The notes under the pieces are model-generated. The model saw nothing but the letters and a program-made list of their open reading frames with translations. It did no database searches and was not told where the DNA came from. Both the position numbers and the translations under genes were made by a program. A DNA stretch of 7,048 nucleotides from Planctomycetota bacterium (GTDB lineage: Bacteria; Planctomycetota; UBA11346), in contig JACDEC010000152.1 of the NCBI GenBank assembly GCA_013816645.1, forward strand, positions 1 through 7,048, written 5' to 3'. Shown piece after piece: positions 1 through 5,445 of the stretch. Numbering within the stretch: the stretch's first letter is position 1; each line of letters opens with the position of its first letter.

Positions 1-10
1 GCGTCGCCGA

Positions 11-36
11 CCCCCGGCCCCTAACCCCCGACCCCC
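11..36 (-). other. Putative G-quadruplex motif (minus strand) upstream of rpmI
   Basis: The plus strand has C-runs at 11-15, 18-21, 25-29 and 32-36. On the minus strand these are four G-runs of 5, 5, 4 and 5 separated by loops TC, TTA and CC. This fits the usual definition of a G-quadruplex-capable motif (four runs of at least three G with short loops). The nonamer CCGACCCCC occurs twice (7-15 and 28-36). The motif lies on the template strand for rpmI, just upstream of the promoter-like boxes. That it folds or regulates anything is inference. Confidence 0.5.
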
Positions 37-46
37 GTCCGAACCC

Positions 47-73
47 TTGCCTTCTGCAAGATGGGTCTATATT
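47..73 (+). promoter_or_regulatory. Possible promoter upstream of rpmI
   Basis: A TTGCCT box (47-52) and a TATATT box (68-73) are separated by 15 nt. The TATATT lies in the only A/T-rich patch of this leader. The spacer is shorter than the preferred 17 nt, so the pair is suboptimal. If used, transcription would start near 80, giving a leader of about 25 nt that contains the rpmI ribosome binding site (AGGA, 95-98). In many bacteria rpmI is instead co-transcribed from infC. The gene to the left is outside the window, so this cannot be settled here. Confidence 0.35.
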
Positions 74-104
74 CCGCCCTCCCCAATTCCGAGCAGGACG
101 TCCC

Positions 105-362
105 ATGCCCAAGATGAAGTCGCACAAGGCCTCGCGCACCCGCATCCGCCTCACCACCACGGGCAAGATCCTGCGCACCCAGTGCGGCGTTCGCCATCTG
201 CTCGCCGGCCGCAGCCCCAAGCGCATGCGCAACCTGGTCAAGAAGACCACGACCACCACGACCGGCTACGTCCGCCGTGCACGCCTCGCTCTGATCGAAG
301 GCCAGCCCAAGCGCAAGGACGGCCCCAAGTACATCGCCAAGGCCGACCGCCCCCAGGCCTGA
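105..362 (+). CDS. rpmI: 50S ribosomal protein L35
   Basis: A structural protein of the large ribosomal subunit, binding 23S rRNA. The 85-residue product begins MPKMKSHKAS and continues through TTTGKILR and RHLLAGRSPKR, which matches the conserved L35 core (MPKMKTH...GKIKR...HLL..KS.KR) in order and position. AGGA at 95-98 lies 6 nt before the ATG. Bacterial L35 is usually about 65 residues; this one has roughly 20 extra residues at the C-terminus (IEGQPKRKDGPKYIAKADRP) and a run of six threonines at residues 48-53, after the conserved core. The next gene is rplT, the classical partner, 107 bp downstream. The identity is supported by both sequence and neighbour; the tail has no function I can name. 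Confidence 0.94.
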   Translation: MPKMKSHKASRTRIRLTTTGKILRTQCGVRHLLAGRSPKRMRNLVKKTTTTTTGYVRRARLALIEGQPKRKDGPKYIAKADRPQA

Positions 363-469
363 ATTTCCGGCGCTCACGCGCCACCCGGCGACTTCCGTCG
401 CCCCACCAAGTAGGCCTCGCGGCCTCTCCGCCAGCCATCGGCTGCCGGGCAAGTTAGAAGGAGTTCCCC
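363..469 (+). promoter_or_regulatory. L35-L20 intercistronic spacer with four tandem hairpins
   Basis: Four short perfect stem-loops follow each other: 369-373/378-382 (GGCGC, loop TCAC), 387-392/397-402 (GGCGAC, loop TTCC), 412-416/421-425 (AGGCC, loop TCGC) and 432-436/440-444 (CAGCC, loop ATC). After them comes the strong rplT ribosome binding site GAAGGAG (457-463), 6 nt before its ATG. In E. coli and B. subtilis, L20 represses its own operon by binding structured mRNA that mimics its 23S rRNA site. The position here fits such a role, but I did not match the known L20-leader consensus, so regulation is inference. Confidence 0.45.
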
Positions 470-823
470 ATGCGTGCCACCAACGGTGCCGCCCGCCATC
501 GCAGCTGTAAGCGCATCATGAAGCGCGCCAAAGGCATGCGCGGCGGTCGCCATTCCATGTACCGCGTCGCCGTCGAGGCGATCAAGCGCGCCGAACAGCA
601 GGCGTTCGTCGGCCGCAAGCGCAAGAAGCGCGACTTCCGCCAGCTCTGGATCGCGCGCATCAACATCGCCGCACGCGCGCTGGGCATGAGCTACAGCCGT
701 CTCATCGCCGGCCTGGTCAAGGCCGACATCCGCATGGATCGCCGCATGCTCAGCGAGCTGTCGATCCACCAGCCCGCCGCCTTCGCCGACATCGTCAACA
801 AGGCCAAAGCCGCGATGGCCTGA
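470..823 (+). CDS. rplT: 50S ribosomal protein L20
   Basis: L20 binds 23S rRNA early and is needed for assembly of the large ribosomal subunit. The 117-residue length is typical for the family. Landmarks are the basic N-terminal arm (RHRSCKRIMKRAKGMRGGR), then FVGRKRKKRDFRQLWIARINIAAR, MSYSRLIAGLVKADIRMDRRMLSELS, and a C-terminal helix ending in KAKAAMA. The core RKRDFR.LWI.RIN.A.R is diagnostic. The start follows GAAGGAG with a 6-nt spacer. The N-terminus MRATNGAARHR differs from the commoner MARVKRG form and resembles planctomycete versions as I recall them. In most bacteria pheS/pheT follow; here a terminator-like hairpin and a convergent gene follow instead. L20 is the known autoregulator of this operon in model species. 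Confidence 0.98.
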   Translation: MRATNGAARHRSCKRIMKRAKGMRGGRHSMYRVAVEAIKRAEQQAFVGRKRKKRDFRQLWIARINIAARALGMSYSRLIAGLVKADIRMDRRMLSELSIHQPAAFADIVNKAKAAMA

Positions 824-850
824 TCGTCCCGGTCAGATGACGTTGCGCAC

Positions 851-875
851 CGACCCGGGCCCATGGCCCGGGTCG
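851..875 (+). terminator. Stem-loop ending the rpmI-rplT operon
   Basis: An inverted repeat with perfect 11-bp arms (851-861 and 865-875) and a 3-nt loop CAT, beginning 28 nt after the rplT stop codon. The arms are almost entirely G/C (CGACCCGGGCC). Only TTT (881-883) follows, so it lacks the long U-tract of a canonical intrinsic terminator. Its position right after the last gene of the operon makes a termination or 3'-end stabilising role likely. Confidence 0.6.
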
Positions 876-926
876 AGTCGTTTCAGGGCAGATCGCGCAG
901 CCGCTCGAACCGCCGTCGGCGAAGTG

Positions 927-956
927 GCGCACCCAGGAGCGCAGCGACAGGTGCGC
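927..956. repeat. 30-bp direct repeat, copy 1, with inverted ends
   Basis: Identical over 30 bases to 1040-1069. Each copy starts with GCGCACC and ends with GGTGCGC, a 7-bp terminal inverted repeat enclosing a 16-nt middle. It therefore resembles a short extragenic palindromic (REP-like) unit. It lies in the non-coding gap between the convergent rplT and crotonase genes. Confidence 0.8.
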
Positions 957-984
957 TTCCTCAGCAATGGTGGGCTGGGGGGCA

Positions 985-1024
985 GCGCCGGAGGCGCGTT
1001 AGCGGGGGGAGCCCATCCCCCCGC
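985..1024. repeat. Two adjacent hairpins between the direct repeats
   Basis: A small stem GCGCC/GGCGC (985-989/993-997, loop GGA) is followed closely by a perfect 8-bp stem GCGGGGGG/CCCCCCGC (1002-1009/1017-1024, 7-nt loop). Neither has a U-tract after it on either strand. The second could stop or stabilise transcripts arriving from the minus-strand crotonase gene. Both sit exactly between the two 30-bp repeat copies and seem to belong to the same composite element. Confidence 0.55.
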
Positions 1025-1039
1025 AAGGATAGTGAGCAA

Positions 1040-1069
1040 GCGCACCCAGGAGCGCAGCGACAGGTGCGC
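1040..1069. repeat. 30-bp direct repeat, copy 2, with inverted ends
   Basis: Second identical copy of the 30-bp unit at 927-956, 113 bp further on, with the same GCGCACC...GGTGCGC ends. Here an outer pair GATAG (1028-1032) and CTATC (1076-1080) extends the symmetry, so the hairpin's outer arm overlaps the stop codon of the minus-strand gene (1076-1078). That suggests an unannotated role as the 3'-end hairpin of the crotonase transcript. Confidence 0.8.
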
Positions 1070-1075
1070 AGCGAG

Positions 1076-1810
1076 CTATCCGGCCAACAGTTCCTTGAGC
1101 CGCTTCTGGCACTCTCCGGTCGCGAAGGGTTGGGCGAACAGCGCGGCTTCGGTCTCGACGTCGATGCGCAGTCGCCGGGCGAGACGCAGCGAACGGATGG
1201 CGGTCACCGCCGAGGGCGACCACTCCGCCATGTCGCGCGCGAGATCGTCCACTTCGGCGCTCGAACCGACCTGGCGATCGATCAGCCTCAGCCGTTCGGC
1301 TTCGGGCGCTTCGAGGACATCGCCATTGAGGAACAGCCGTGAGGTCGTGCCGGCAGCAACCCGCGCCCCGAGCCGCGCCAGCCCGCCCATGCACGGCACC
1401 ATGGCCCAAGCCAGCCCGGGCATGCCGATGCGCAGGCCGCTCTGCCCGGCGACCACGTCGCAGGCGAGGGCGAGTTCCAGCCCGCTGCCGAGGCAGTACC
1501 CGGCGATGTGGGCGATGGTCACGCCCGGCCAGCGCTCGAGCAGGTCGCAGACCCGGTGGGCGAGTAGGCTGTAGGTGCGCGCACCGGCCCCGTCGAGGCG
1601 CGAGAGTTCGTCGATATCCGGCCCGACCGAGAAGATGTCGCCCTCGCCGGAGAGCACGAGCGGACCGGCCGTCGGCTGTTCGAGGACGTCGGCGAGCCCT
1701 TGGAGGGAGGCGTTGTCGAGCGCGTTGTAGCGCTCGGCTCGCGAGAGTCGCACCGCGGTGACGCCGGCACGGCGGGTGACGCGGATCGCAGCGCATTTCG
1801 ACCTGGCCAT
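1076..1810 (-). CDS. Enoyl-CoA hydratase/isomerase (crotonase) family protein
   Basis: The product is 244 residues with a crotonase-fold profile: RLSRAERYNALDN near the N-terminus, then the oxyanion-hole region IFSVGPDIDE (residues ~60-68), HIAGYCLGSGLELALACDVV (~101-120) and VPCMGGLARLG (~138-148). The family acts on acyl-CoA thioesters (hydration, isomerisation, dehydration, hydrolysis and others). The glutamate of G.G.ELAL is kept (E112), but the usual PE before the PG.GGT.RL block reads PG (P131-G132), so the second catalytic glutamate of true hydratases is missing. The exact reaction cannot be assigned. Translation is taken to start at MARSK (codon 1808-1810) because GAAGGTG precedes it at good spacing and family similarity starts there. 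An in-frame extension to 1930 has no homology. The gene is divergent from mreB and convergent with rplT. Confidence 0.85.
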   Translation of the reverse strand: MARSKCAAIRVTRRAGVTAVRLSRAERYNALDNASLQGLADVLEQPTAGPLVLSGEGDIFSVGPDIDELSRLDGAGARTYSLLAHRVCDLLERWPGVTIAHIAGYCLGSGLELALACDVVAGQSGLRIGMPGLAWAMVPCMGGLARLGARVAAGTTSRLFLNGDVLEAPEAERLRLIDRQVGSSAEVDDLARDMAEWSPSAVTAIRSLRLARRLRIDVETEAALFAQPFATGECQKRLKELLAG

Positions 1811-1814
1811 GCGG

Positions 1815-1821
1815 CACCTTC
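1815..1821 (-). promoter_or_regulatory. Ribosome binding site fixing the crotonase start
   Basis: On the minus strand GAAGGTG precedes the ATG at 1810-1808, with the AAGG core 6 nt away. This supports the 244-residue product over the longer in-frame reading from 1930. Confidence 0.6.
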
Positions 1822-1864
1822 GGTCTGCGGCGTCCGTGCCGGGGGTGAACGAATCCTTCAGGGT

Positions 1865-1893
1865 TGGATACCCCACGATTTCTCGGATCGCAA
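1865..1893 (-). promoter_or_regulatory. Possible promoter of the crotonase gene
   Basis: On the minus strand TTGCGA (1893-1888) and TATCCA (1870-1865) are separated by exactly 17 nt. Matches to the sigma-70 consensus are modest (4/6 and 3/6). The predicted start near 1858 would leave a leader of about 48 nt holding the ribosome binding site. If real, the longer reading frame from 1930 would not be transcribed in full. Confidence 0.35.
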
Positions 1894-1936
1894 GCCGACC
1901 TGATGAACAAGCCCTACGTCCGGTTCCCAAGCGCCA

Positions 1937-1964
1937 TTGCGCCCTGGGTGCGCTGCTCTACATC
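1937..1964 (+). promoter_or_regulatory. Weak promoter-like pair directly before mreB
   Basis: TTGCGC (1937-1942) and TACATC (1959-1964) are spaced 16 nt apart. The -10 match is poor. If used, transcription would start only about 5-8 nt before the mreB ATG, giving a nearly leaderless message; this would fit the absence of a clear ribosome binding site there. Confidence 0.22.
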
Positions 1965-1976
1965 TGGGCAGTTCTT

Positions 1977-3029
1977 ATGGGCCTTTTCGACAAGCTGATG
2001 ACGATGTTCACGTCCGACCTGGGCATCGACCTGGGTACCGCGAACACGCTCGTCGCGGTCCAGGGCAAGGGCGTGGTGATCAGCGAGCCGAGCGTCGTCG
2101 CCGTGCGCAAGGGCACCAAAGAGGTGCTGATGAACGGCAACGCCGTGGGCGACATGGCCAAGATCATGCTCGGCAAGAACCCGGGCAACATCCAGGTCAT
2201 CCGTCCGATGAAGGACGGCGTCATCGCCGACTTCGAGATCACCGAGGCGATGCTGCGCTACTTCATCCGCAAGGCCCACGGCCGGCGCGGCCCGTTCCGT
2301 CCACGGGTGGTCATCGCCGTGCCCTCGGGCATCAACGAGGTCGAGAAGCGCGCGGTCACCAACAGCGCGATGAACGCCGGCGCGTCGCGGGTGTTCCTCA
2401 TCCCCGAGCCGATGGCCGCGGCGATCGGCGCCGGCCTGCCGGTCGCCGAACCGGTGGGATCGATGATCGTCGACATCGGCGGCGGCACCACCGAGGTCGC
2501 GGTGATCTCCCTGGCCGGCATGGTCGCGTCCGAGTCGGTGCGCGTCGGCGGCGACGAACTCGACCAGTGCATCATCAAGTACCTCAAGAACGAGTACAAC
2601 GTGGTCATCGGCGAGAACACCGCCGAGCAGGTGAAGCTGACCCTGGGTTGCGCCATCTCCCCGCCCGAAGAGGCGCGGATGAGCATCAAGGGCCGCGATA
2701 TCCGCACCGGCATGCCGCGCGGCATCGAAGTGACCTCCAGCGAGATCATGGAGGCGCTTCGCCAGCCCGTGACCTCGATCGTCAATTCGGTGAAGATGGT
2801 GCTCGAGCGCACCCAGCCCGAACTGGCCAGCGACCTGATGGAGCGCGGCATCTGCATGGCCGGCGGCACCAGCCAGCTGCGCGGGCTCGCCCAGCTGCTC
2901 GCCCAGGAGACCGGCCTGCCCGTGCGCCTGGCGGTCGACCCGATGACCTGCGTCGCCCGCGGCTGCGCCGCGCTGCTCGAGAACCTCGACGTGCTCCAGG
3001 AGATCCTCGAGCTCGGCACCGACAACTGA
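1977..3029 (+). CDS. mreB: Rod shape-determining protein MreB (bacterial actin)
   Basis: MreB forms ATP-dependent membrane-bound filaments that guide lateral cell-wall synthesis. The 350-residue length is typical. An N-terminal amphipathic segment (MGLFDKLMTMF) is followed by the phosphate-1 loop DLGIDLGTANT (residues 14-24), PMKDGVIADF, the IPEPMAAAIGAGLP segment with the catalytic glutamate (E144), phosphate-2 loop VDIGGGTTEVAVISL (165-179), ELASD, and the adenosine loop GICMAGGTSQLRGL (291-304). Most MreBs read GGG in this last loop; here the third glycine is threonine. The start chosen (ATG 1977) matches family N-termini; the frame stays open upstream to 1758, but that stretch is antisense to the crotonase gene and its upstream region. 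No clear Shine-Dalgarno precedes it. No mreC/mreD follows: glgB is next, after 136 bp, so mreB appears transcribed alone. Confidence 0.97.
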   Translation: MGLFDKLMTMFTSDLGIDLGTANTLVAVQGKGVVISEPSVVAVRKGTKEVLMNGNAVGDMAKIMLGKNPGNIQVIRPMKDGVIADFEITEAMLRYFIRKAHGRRGPFRPRVVIAVPSGINEVEKRAVTNSAMNAGASRVFLIPEPMAAAIGAGLPVAEPVGSMIVDIGGGTTEVAVISLAGMVASESVRVGGDELDQCIIKYLKNEYNVVIGENTAEQVKLTLGCAISPPEEARMSIKGRDIRTGMPRGIEVTSSEIMEALRQPVTSIVNSVKMVLERTQPELASDLMERGICMAGGTSQLRGLAQLLAQETGLPVRLAVDPMTCVARGCAALLENLDVLQEILELGTDN

Positions 3030-3165
3030 CGCCTCCGCCCCGGCGGGTGGCCGCTGGTTTCCTGCATCGAGGCTCCGGGTCTCATCCGATCGCAGCCGAG
3101 TCGCCGTACCATCGCCAGGGACAAGCGCTTGGAGGCGGCACGACCGGCCGCTAAGACGGCAGTCG

Positions 3166-5349
3166 ATGACGCTCCCAGACGCGACCGTTGATGCCCTTCA
3201 GCACGCCCGCGTGCACGACCCGTTCAGCGTCCTGGGCATGCATCGCGCCGAGGACGGCCAGTGGGTGCGGGCTTGGGTGCGCGACGCGGCCGCGGTCGCC
3301 GTGGTGGCGCGCGGCGGTGGCAAGCCGATCGCGCTGACGCCGCGCGGCGAGGGCCTGTTCGAGGGCAAGGTCGGCACGGGCGAACCGTTTGCCTACGAGC
3401 TCGACGTGCGCCGTCGCGACGGAACCAGCGAACGCGTGCGCGATCCCTATTCGTTCTGGCCGCAGCTCGCCGATTTCGACCTCGACCTCTTCCGTTCCGG
3501 CCACCACCACCACATCGGCGACGTGCTCGGCTCGATGCCGCTGAGCGTGGACGGCGTCGCCGGCACGCGTTTCGCGGTGTGGGCGCCGGAAGCCGAGCGG
3601 GTCTCGGTGATCGGCGACTGGAACGGCTTCGACGGCCGCTGGCATCCCATGCGCCCGCGGCCGCCGCACGGGGTGTGGGAGCTGTTCATCCCGGGGGTCC
3701 GCTCCGGGGCGCTCTACAAGTACGAGATCGCCCACCGTTCGGGCGAGCTGCGGGTGAAGGCGGATCCCTACGCGCGCCGCGCCGAGATCCCGCCGGCGAC
3801 CGCGAGCATCGTCCACGCCGACGATGACTACGCGTGGAACGACGCGGCCTGGCTGGAACGACGCGCCAAGGCCGACCATTTCAGCGCCCCGATGGCGATC
3901 TACGAATGCCACCTCGGCAGCTGGAAGCGCAACCGCGAGGCGGTCGATCCGGGCTCGTGGCCGAGCTACCGCGAACTCGCGCCGCAACTGATCGCGCACT
4001 GCAAGCGGCTCGGCTTCACCCACATCGAACTGCTCCCGCTCGCGCATCATCCGTATGAAGGTTCGTGGGGCTATCAGGTCACCGGCCAGTTCGCGCCGAA
4101 CCCGCGCCATGGCGGACCCGACGACCTGCGCTGGATGATCGACCAGTTCCACCAGGCCGGCCTGGGCGTGATCGTCGACTACGTGCCCGCGCATTTCCCC
4201 AAGGACGACTTCGCGCTCGCCCGCTTCGACGGATCGCCGTGCTACGAGTACGGCGACCCGCGCGAGGGCGAGCACAAGACCTGGGGCACCCACGTCTTCA
4301 ACTTCCGGCGTCCCGAGGTCCGCAACTTCCTGATCGGCGCGGCGCTGCACTGGGTGCGCGGCTACCACGTCGACGCGCTGCGCGTCGACGCGGTGTCGAG
4401 CATGCTCTACCGCAACTACGACCGCGAGCCCGGTCAGTGGGTCGCCAACGAGCAGGGCGGCAACGCCAACCTCGAAGCCGTCAGCTTCCTGCAGGAACTG
4501 ACCCAGACCGTGCACGACCTGCACCGCGGCGTGCTGATGATCGCCGAGGAATCGACGGCCTGGCAGGGGGTCACCGCGCCGACCTACCTCCAGGGTCTGG
4601 GCTTCGACCTCAAGTGGAACATGGGGTGGATGCACGACTCGCTGCGCTACTTCGCCGAAGACCCGGTGATGCGCCCGGGCTGCCAGAACTGGATCACCTT
4701 CCATCAGTGGTACGCCTACGACGACCGTTGGGTGCTGCCGCTCTCGCATGACGAGGTCGTCCATGGCAAGAAGAGCCTGGTCGACAAGATGAGCGGTGAT
4801 TGGTGGCAGCGCATGGCGCAGCTGCGGCTGCTCTACGGCTACCAGGTCGCGGTGCCCGGCCGTCCGCTGCTCTTCCAGGGCGCCGAGTTCGGCCAGGGTC
4901 GCGAATGGGGTTGGGAGCGCGGTGTCGACTGGCACGAAGCCGAGGAGCCGCTGCGCGCCGGACTGAGCACCTTCCTCGGCGAGGCCCTGCGCCTCTACGC
5001 CGGCGAAGGCGCGCTGCATCGCCGCGACGACCACCGCGACGGCTTCCAATGGGTCGACTGCGGCAACGCCGCCGAGTCGGTCCTGGCCTTCCTGCGCCGT
5101 GCGCCGGAATGCCGCGACCTGCTGGTGGTCGCCAACTTCACTCCGGTCCCGCGCCACAATTACCAGCTCGGGGTGCCGACCGGTGGCGTGTGGCGGCAGA
5201 TGCTCAACTCGGACGAACAACGCTTCGGCGGCAGCGGACTGATCAACCCGCCGACCATCACCGCGCGCAACGAACGGCGCGGGGTGTTCGAGGCGACCCT
5301 GCAGCTGACCCTGCCGCCGCTGGGCATCGTCTTCCTGCGCCTGGCCTGA
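3166..5349 (+). CDS. glgB: 1,4-alpha-glucan (glycogen) branching enzyme
   Basis: Cuts an alpha-1,4-glucan chain and rejoins it through an alpha-1,6 bond, making glycogen branches (GH13 family, cytoplasm). At 727 residues it matches the long GlgB type with two N-terminal carbohydrate-binding modules. N1 covers about 15-110 (DPFSVLGMH at the start). The CBM48 module is about 130-215 (TRFAVWAPEAERVSVIGDWN...YKYE). The catalytic barrel spans about 245-610 and an all-beta C-terminal domain 620-727, ending LTLPPLGIVFLRL. The catalytic triad is intact: nucleophile D408 in DALRVDAVSSM, acid/base E461 in MIAEEST, and D529 in LPLSHDEVVHGKKS. ELLPLAHHPYEGSWGYQ and EFGQGREW are further signatures. No strong ribosome binding site precedes the ATG, but the N-terminus aligns with GlgB from the first residues. 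No other glycogen genes (glgA, glgC, glgP, glgX) lie in the window. Confidence 0.98.
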   Translation: MTLPDATVDALQHARVHDPFSVLGMHRAEDGQWVRAWVRDAAAVAVVARGGGKPIALTPRGEGLFEGKVGTGEPFAYELDVRRRDGTSERVRDPYSFWPQLADFDLDLFRSGHHHHIGDVLGSMPLSVDGVAGTRFAVWAPEAERVSVIGDWNGFDGRWHPMRPRPPHGVWELFIPGVRSGALYKYEIAHRSGELRVKADPYARRAEIPPATASIVHADDDYAWNDAAWLERRAKADHFSAPMAIYECHLGSWKRNREAVDPGSWPSYRELAPQLIAHCKRLGFTHIELLPLAHHPYEGSWGYQVTGQFAPNPRHGGPDDLRWMIDQFHQAGLGVIVDYVPAHFPKDDFALARFDGSPCYEYGDPREGEHKTWGTHVFNFRRPEVRNFLIGAALHWVRGYHVDALRVDAVSSMLYRNYDREPGQWVANEQGGNANLEAVSFLQELTQTVHDLHRGVLMIAEESTAWQGVTAPTYLQGLGFDLKWNMGWMHDSLRYFAEDPVMRPGCQNWITFHQWYAYDDRWVLPLSHDEVVHGKKSLVDKMSGDWWQRMAQLRLLYGYQVAVPGRPLLFQGAEFGQGREWGWERGVDWHEAEEPLRAGLSTFLGEALRLYAGEGALHRRDDHRDGFQWVDCGNAAESVLAFLRRAPECRDLLVVANFTPVPRHNYQLGVPTGGVWRQMLNSDEQRFGGSGLINPPTITARNERRGVFEATLQLTLPPLGIVFLRLA

Positions 5350-5370
5350 GCCCCGGCTAACGCCGCTCAG

Positions 5371-5408
5371 GGCGGGCGGTTCACCGCAATATTCACCGCG
5401 AACCCGCC
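5371..5408. repeat. Inverted repeat with internal direct repeat between glgB and the toroid gene
   Basis: GGCGGG (5371-5376) pairs with CCCGCC (5403-5408), and TTC (5380-5382) with GAA (5400-5402), leaving a 3-nt bulge. Within the loop, the octamer TTCACCGC occurs twice (5380-5387 and 5392-5399), 12 bp apart, around a rare A/T patch (AATATT). It starts 21 nt after the glgB stop and ends 37 nt before the next ATG. It could be a glgB 3' hairpin or an operator for the next gene; no U-tract follows. Confidence 0.45.
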
Positions 5409-5432
5409 AGCGCAGGCCACGTTGGGCTCCCC

Positions 5433-5439
5433 AAAGGAG
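5433..5439 (+). promoter_or_regulatory. Strong ribosome binding site of the toroid gene
   Basis: AAAGGAG lies 6 nt before the ATG at 5446. It is the clearest Shine-Dalgarno in the right half of the window and decides the start of the incomplete gene that follows. Confidence 0.8.
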
Positions 5440-5445
5440 CTTTTC

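Noticed and set aside
226..240. Repeated ACC/ACG threonine codons in rpmI (near 247-264) as a tandem DNA repeat
   Set aside because: The threonine run lies in a conserved-length ribosomal gene and uses mixed codons. It is reported as a protein feature, not as a DNA repeat.
837..1574. Open frames across the rplT-crotonase gap (plus strand 837-1574; minus strand 833-1045)
   Set aside because: They run through the hairpins and repeats and, on the plus strand, antisense to the crotonase gene. The translations are rich in S, R, A and P with no domain.
1811..1930. In-frame N-terminal extension of the crotonase gene (40 codons)
   Set aside because: No family similarity, and a good ribosome binding site lies inside it, directly before the MARSK start.
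1758..1976. In-frame 5' extension of mreB (73 extra codons)
   Set aside because: It overlaps the crotonase gene start on the other strand, has no MreB similarity, and the family N-terminus begins at 1977.
1903..1998. A 31-codon open frame overlapping the start of mreB, considered as a leader peptide
   Set aside because: No convincing ribosome binding site, no recognisable sequence pattern, and such short frames are expected by chance.
3035..3046. Small hairpin after mreB (CCGC/GCGG) as a terminator
   Set aside because: The stem is only 4 bp, and no U-tract follows beyond TTT. Too weak to annotate.
3135..3151. Hairpin GCGGC/GCCGC 14 nt before the glgB start as a translational control element
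   Set aside because: A 5-bp stem with a 7-nt loop is common by chance in sequence this GC-rich, and nothing else supports it.
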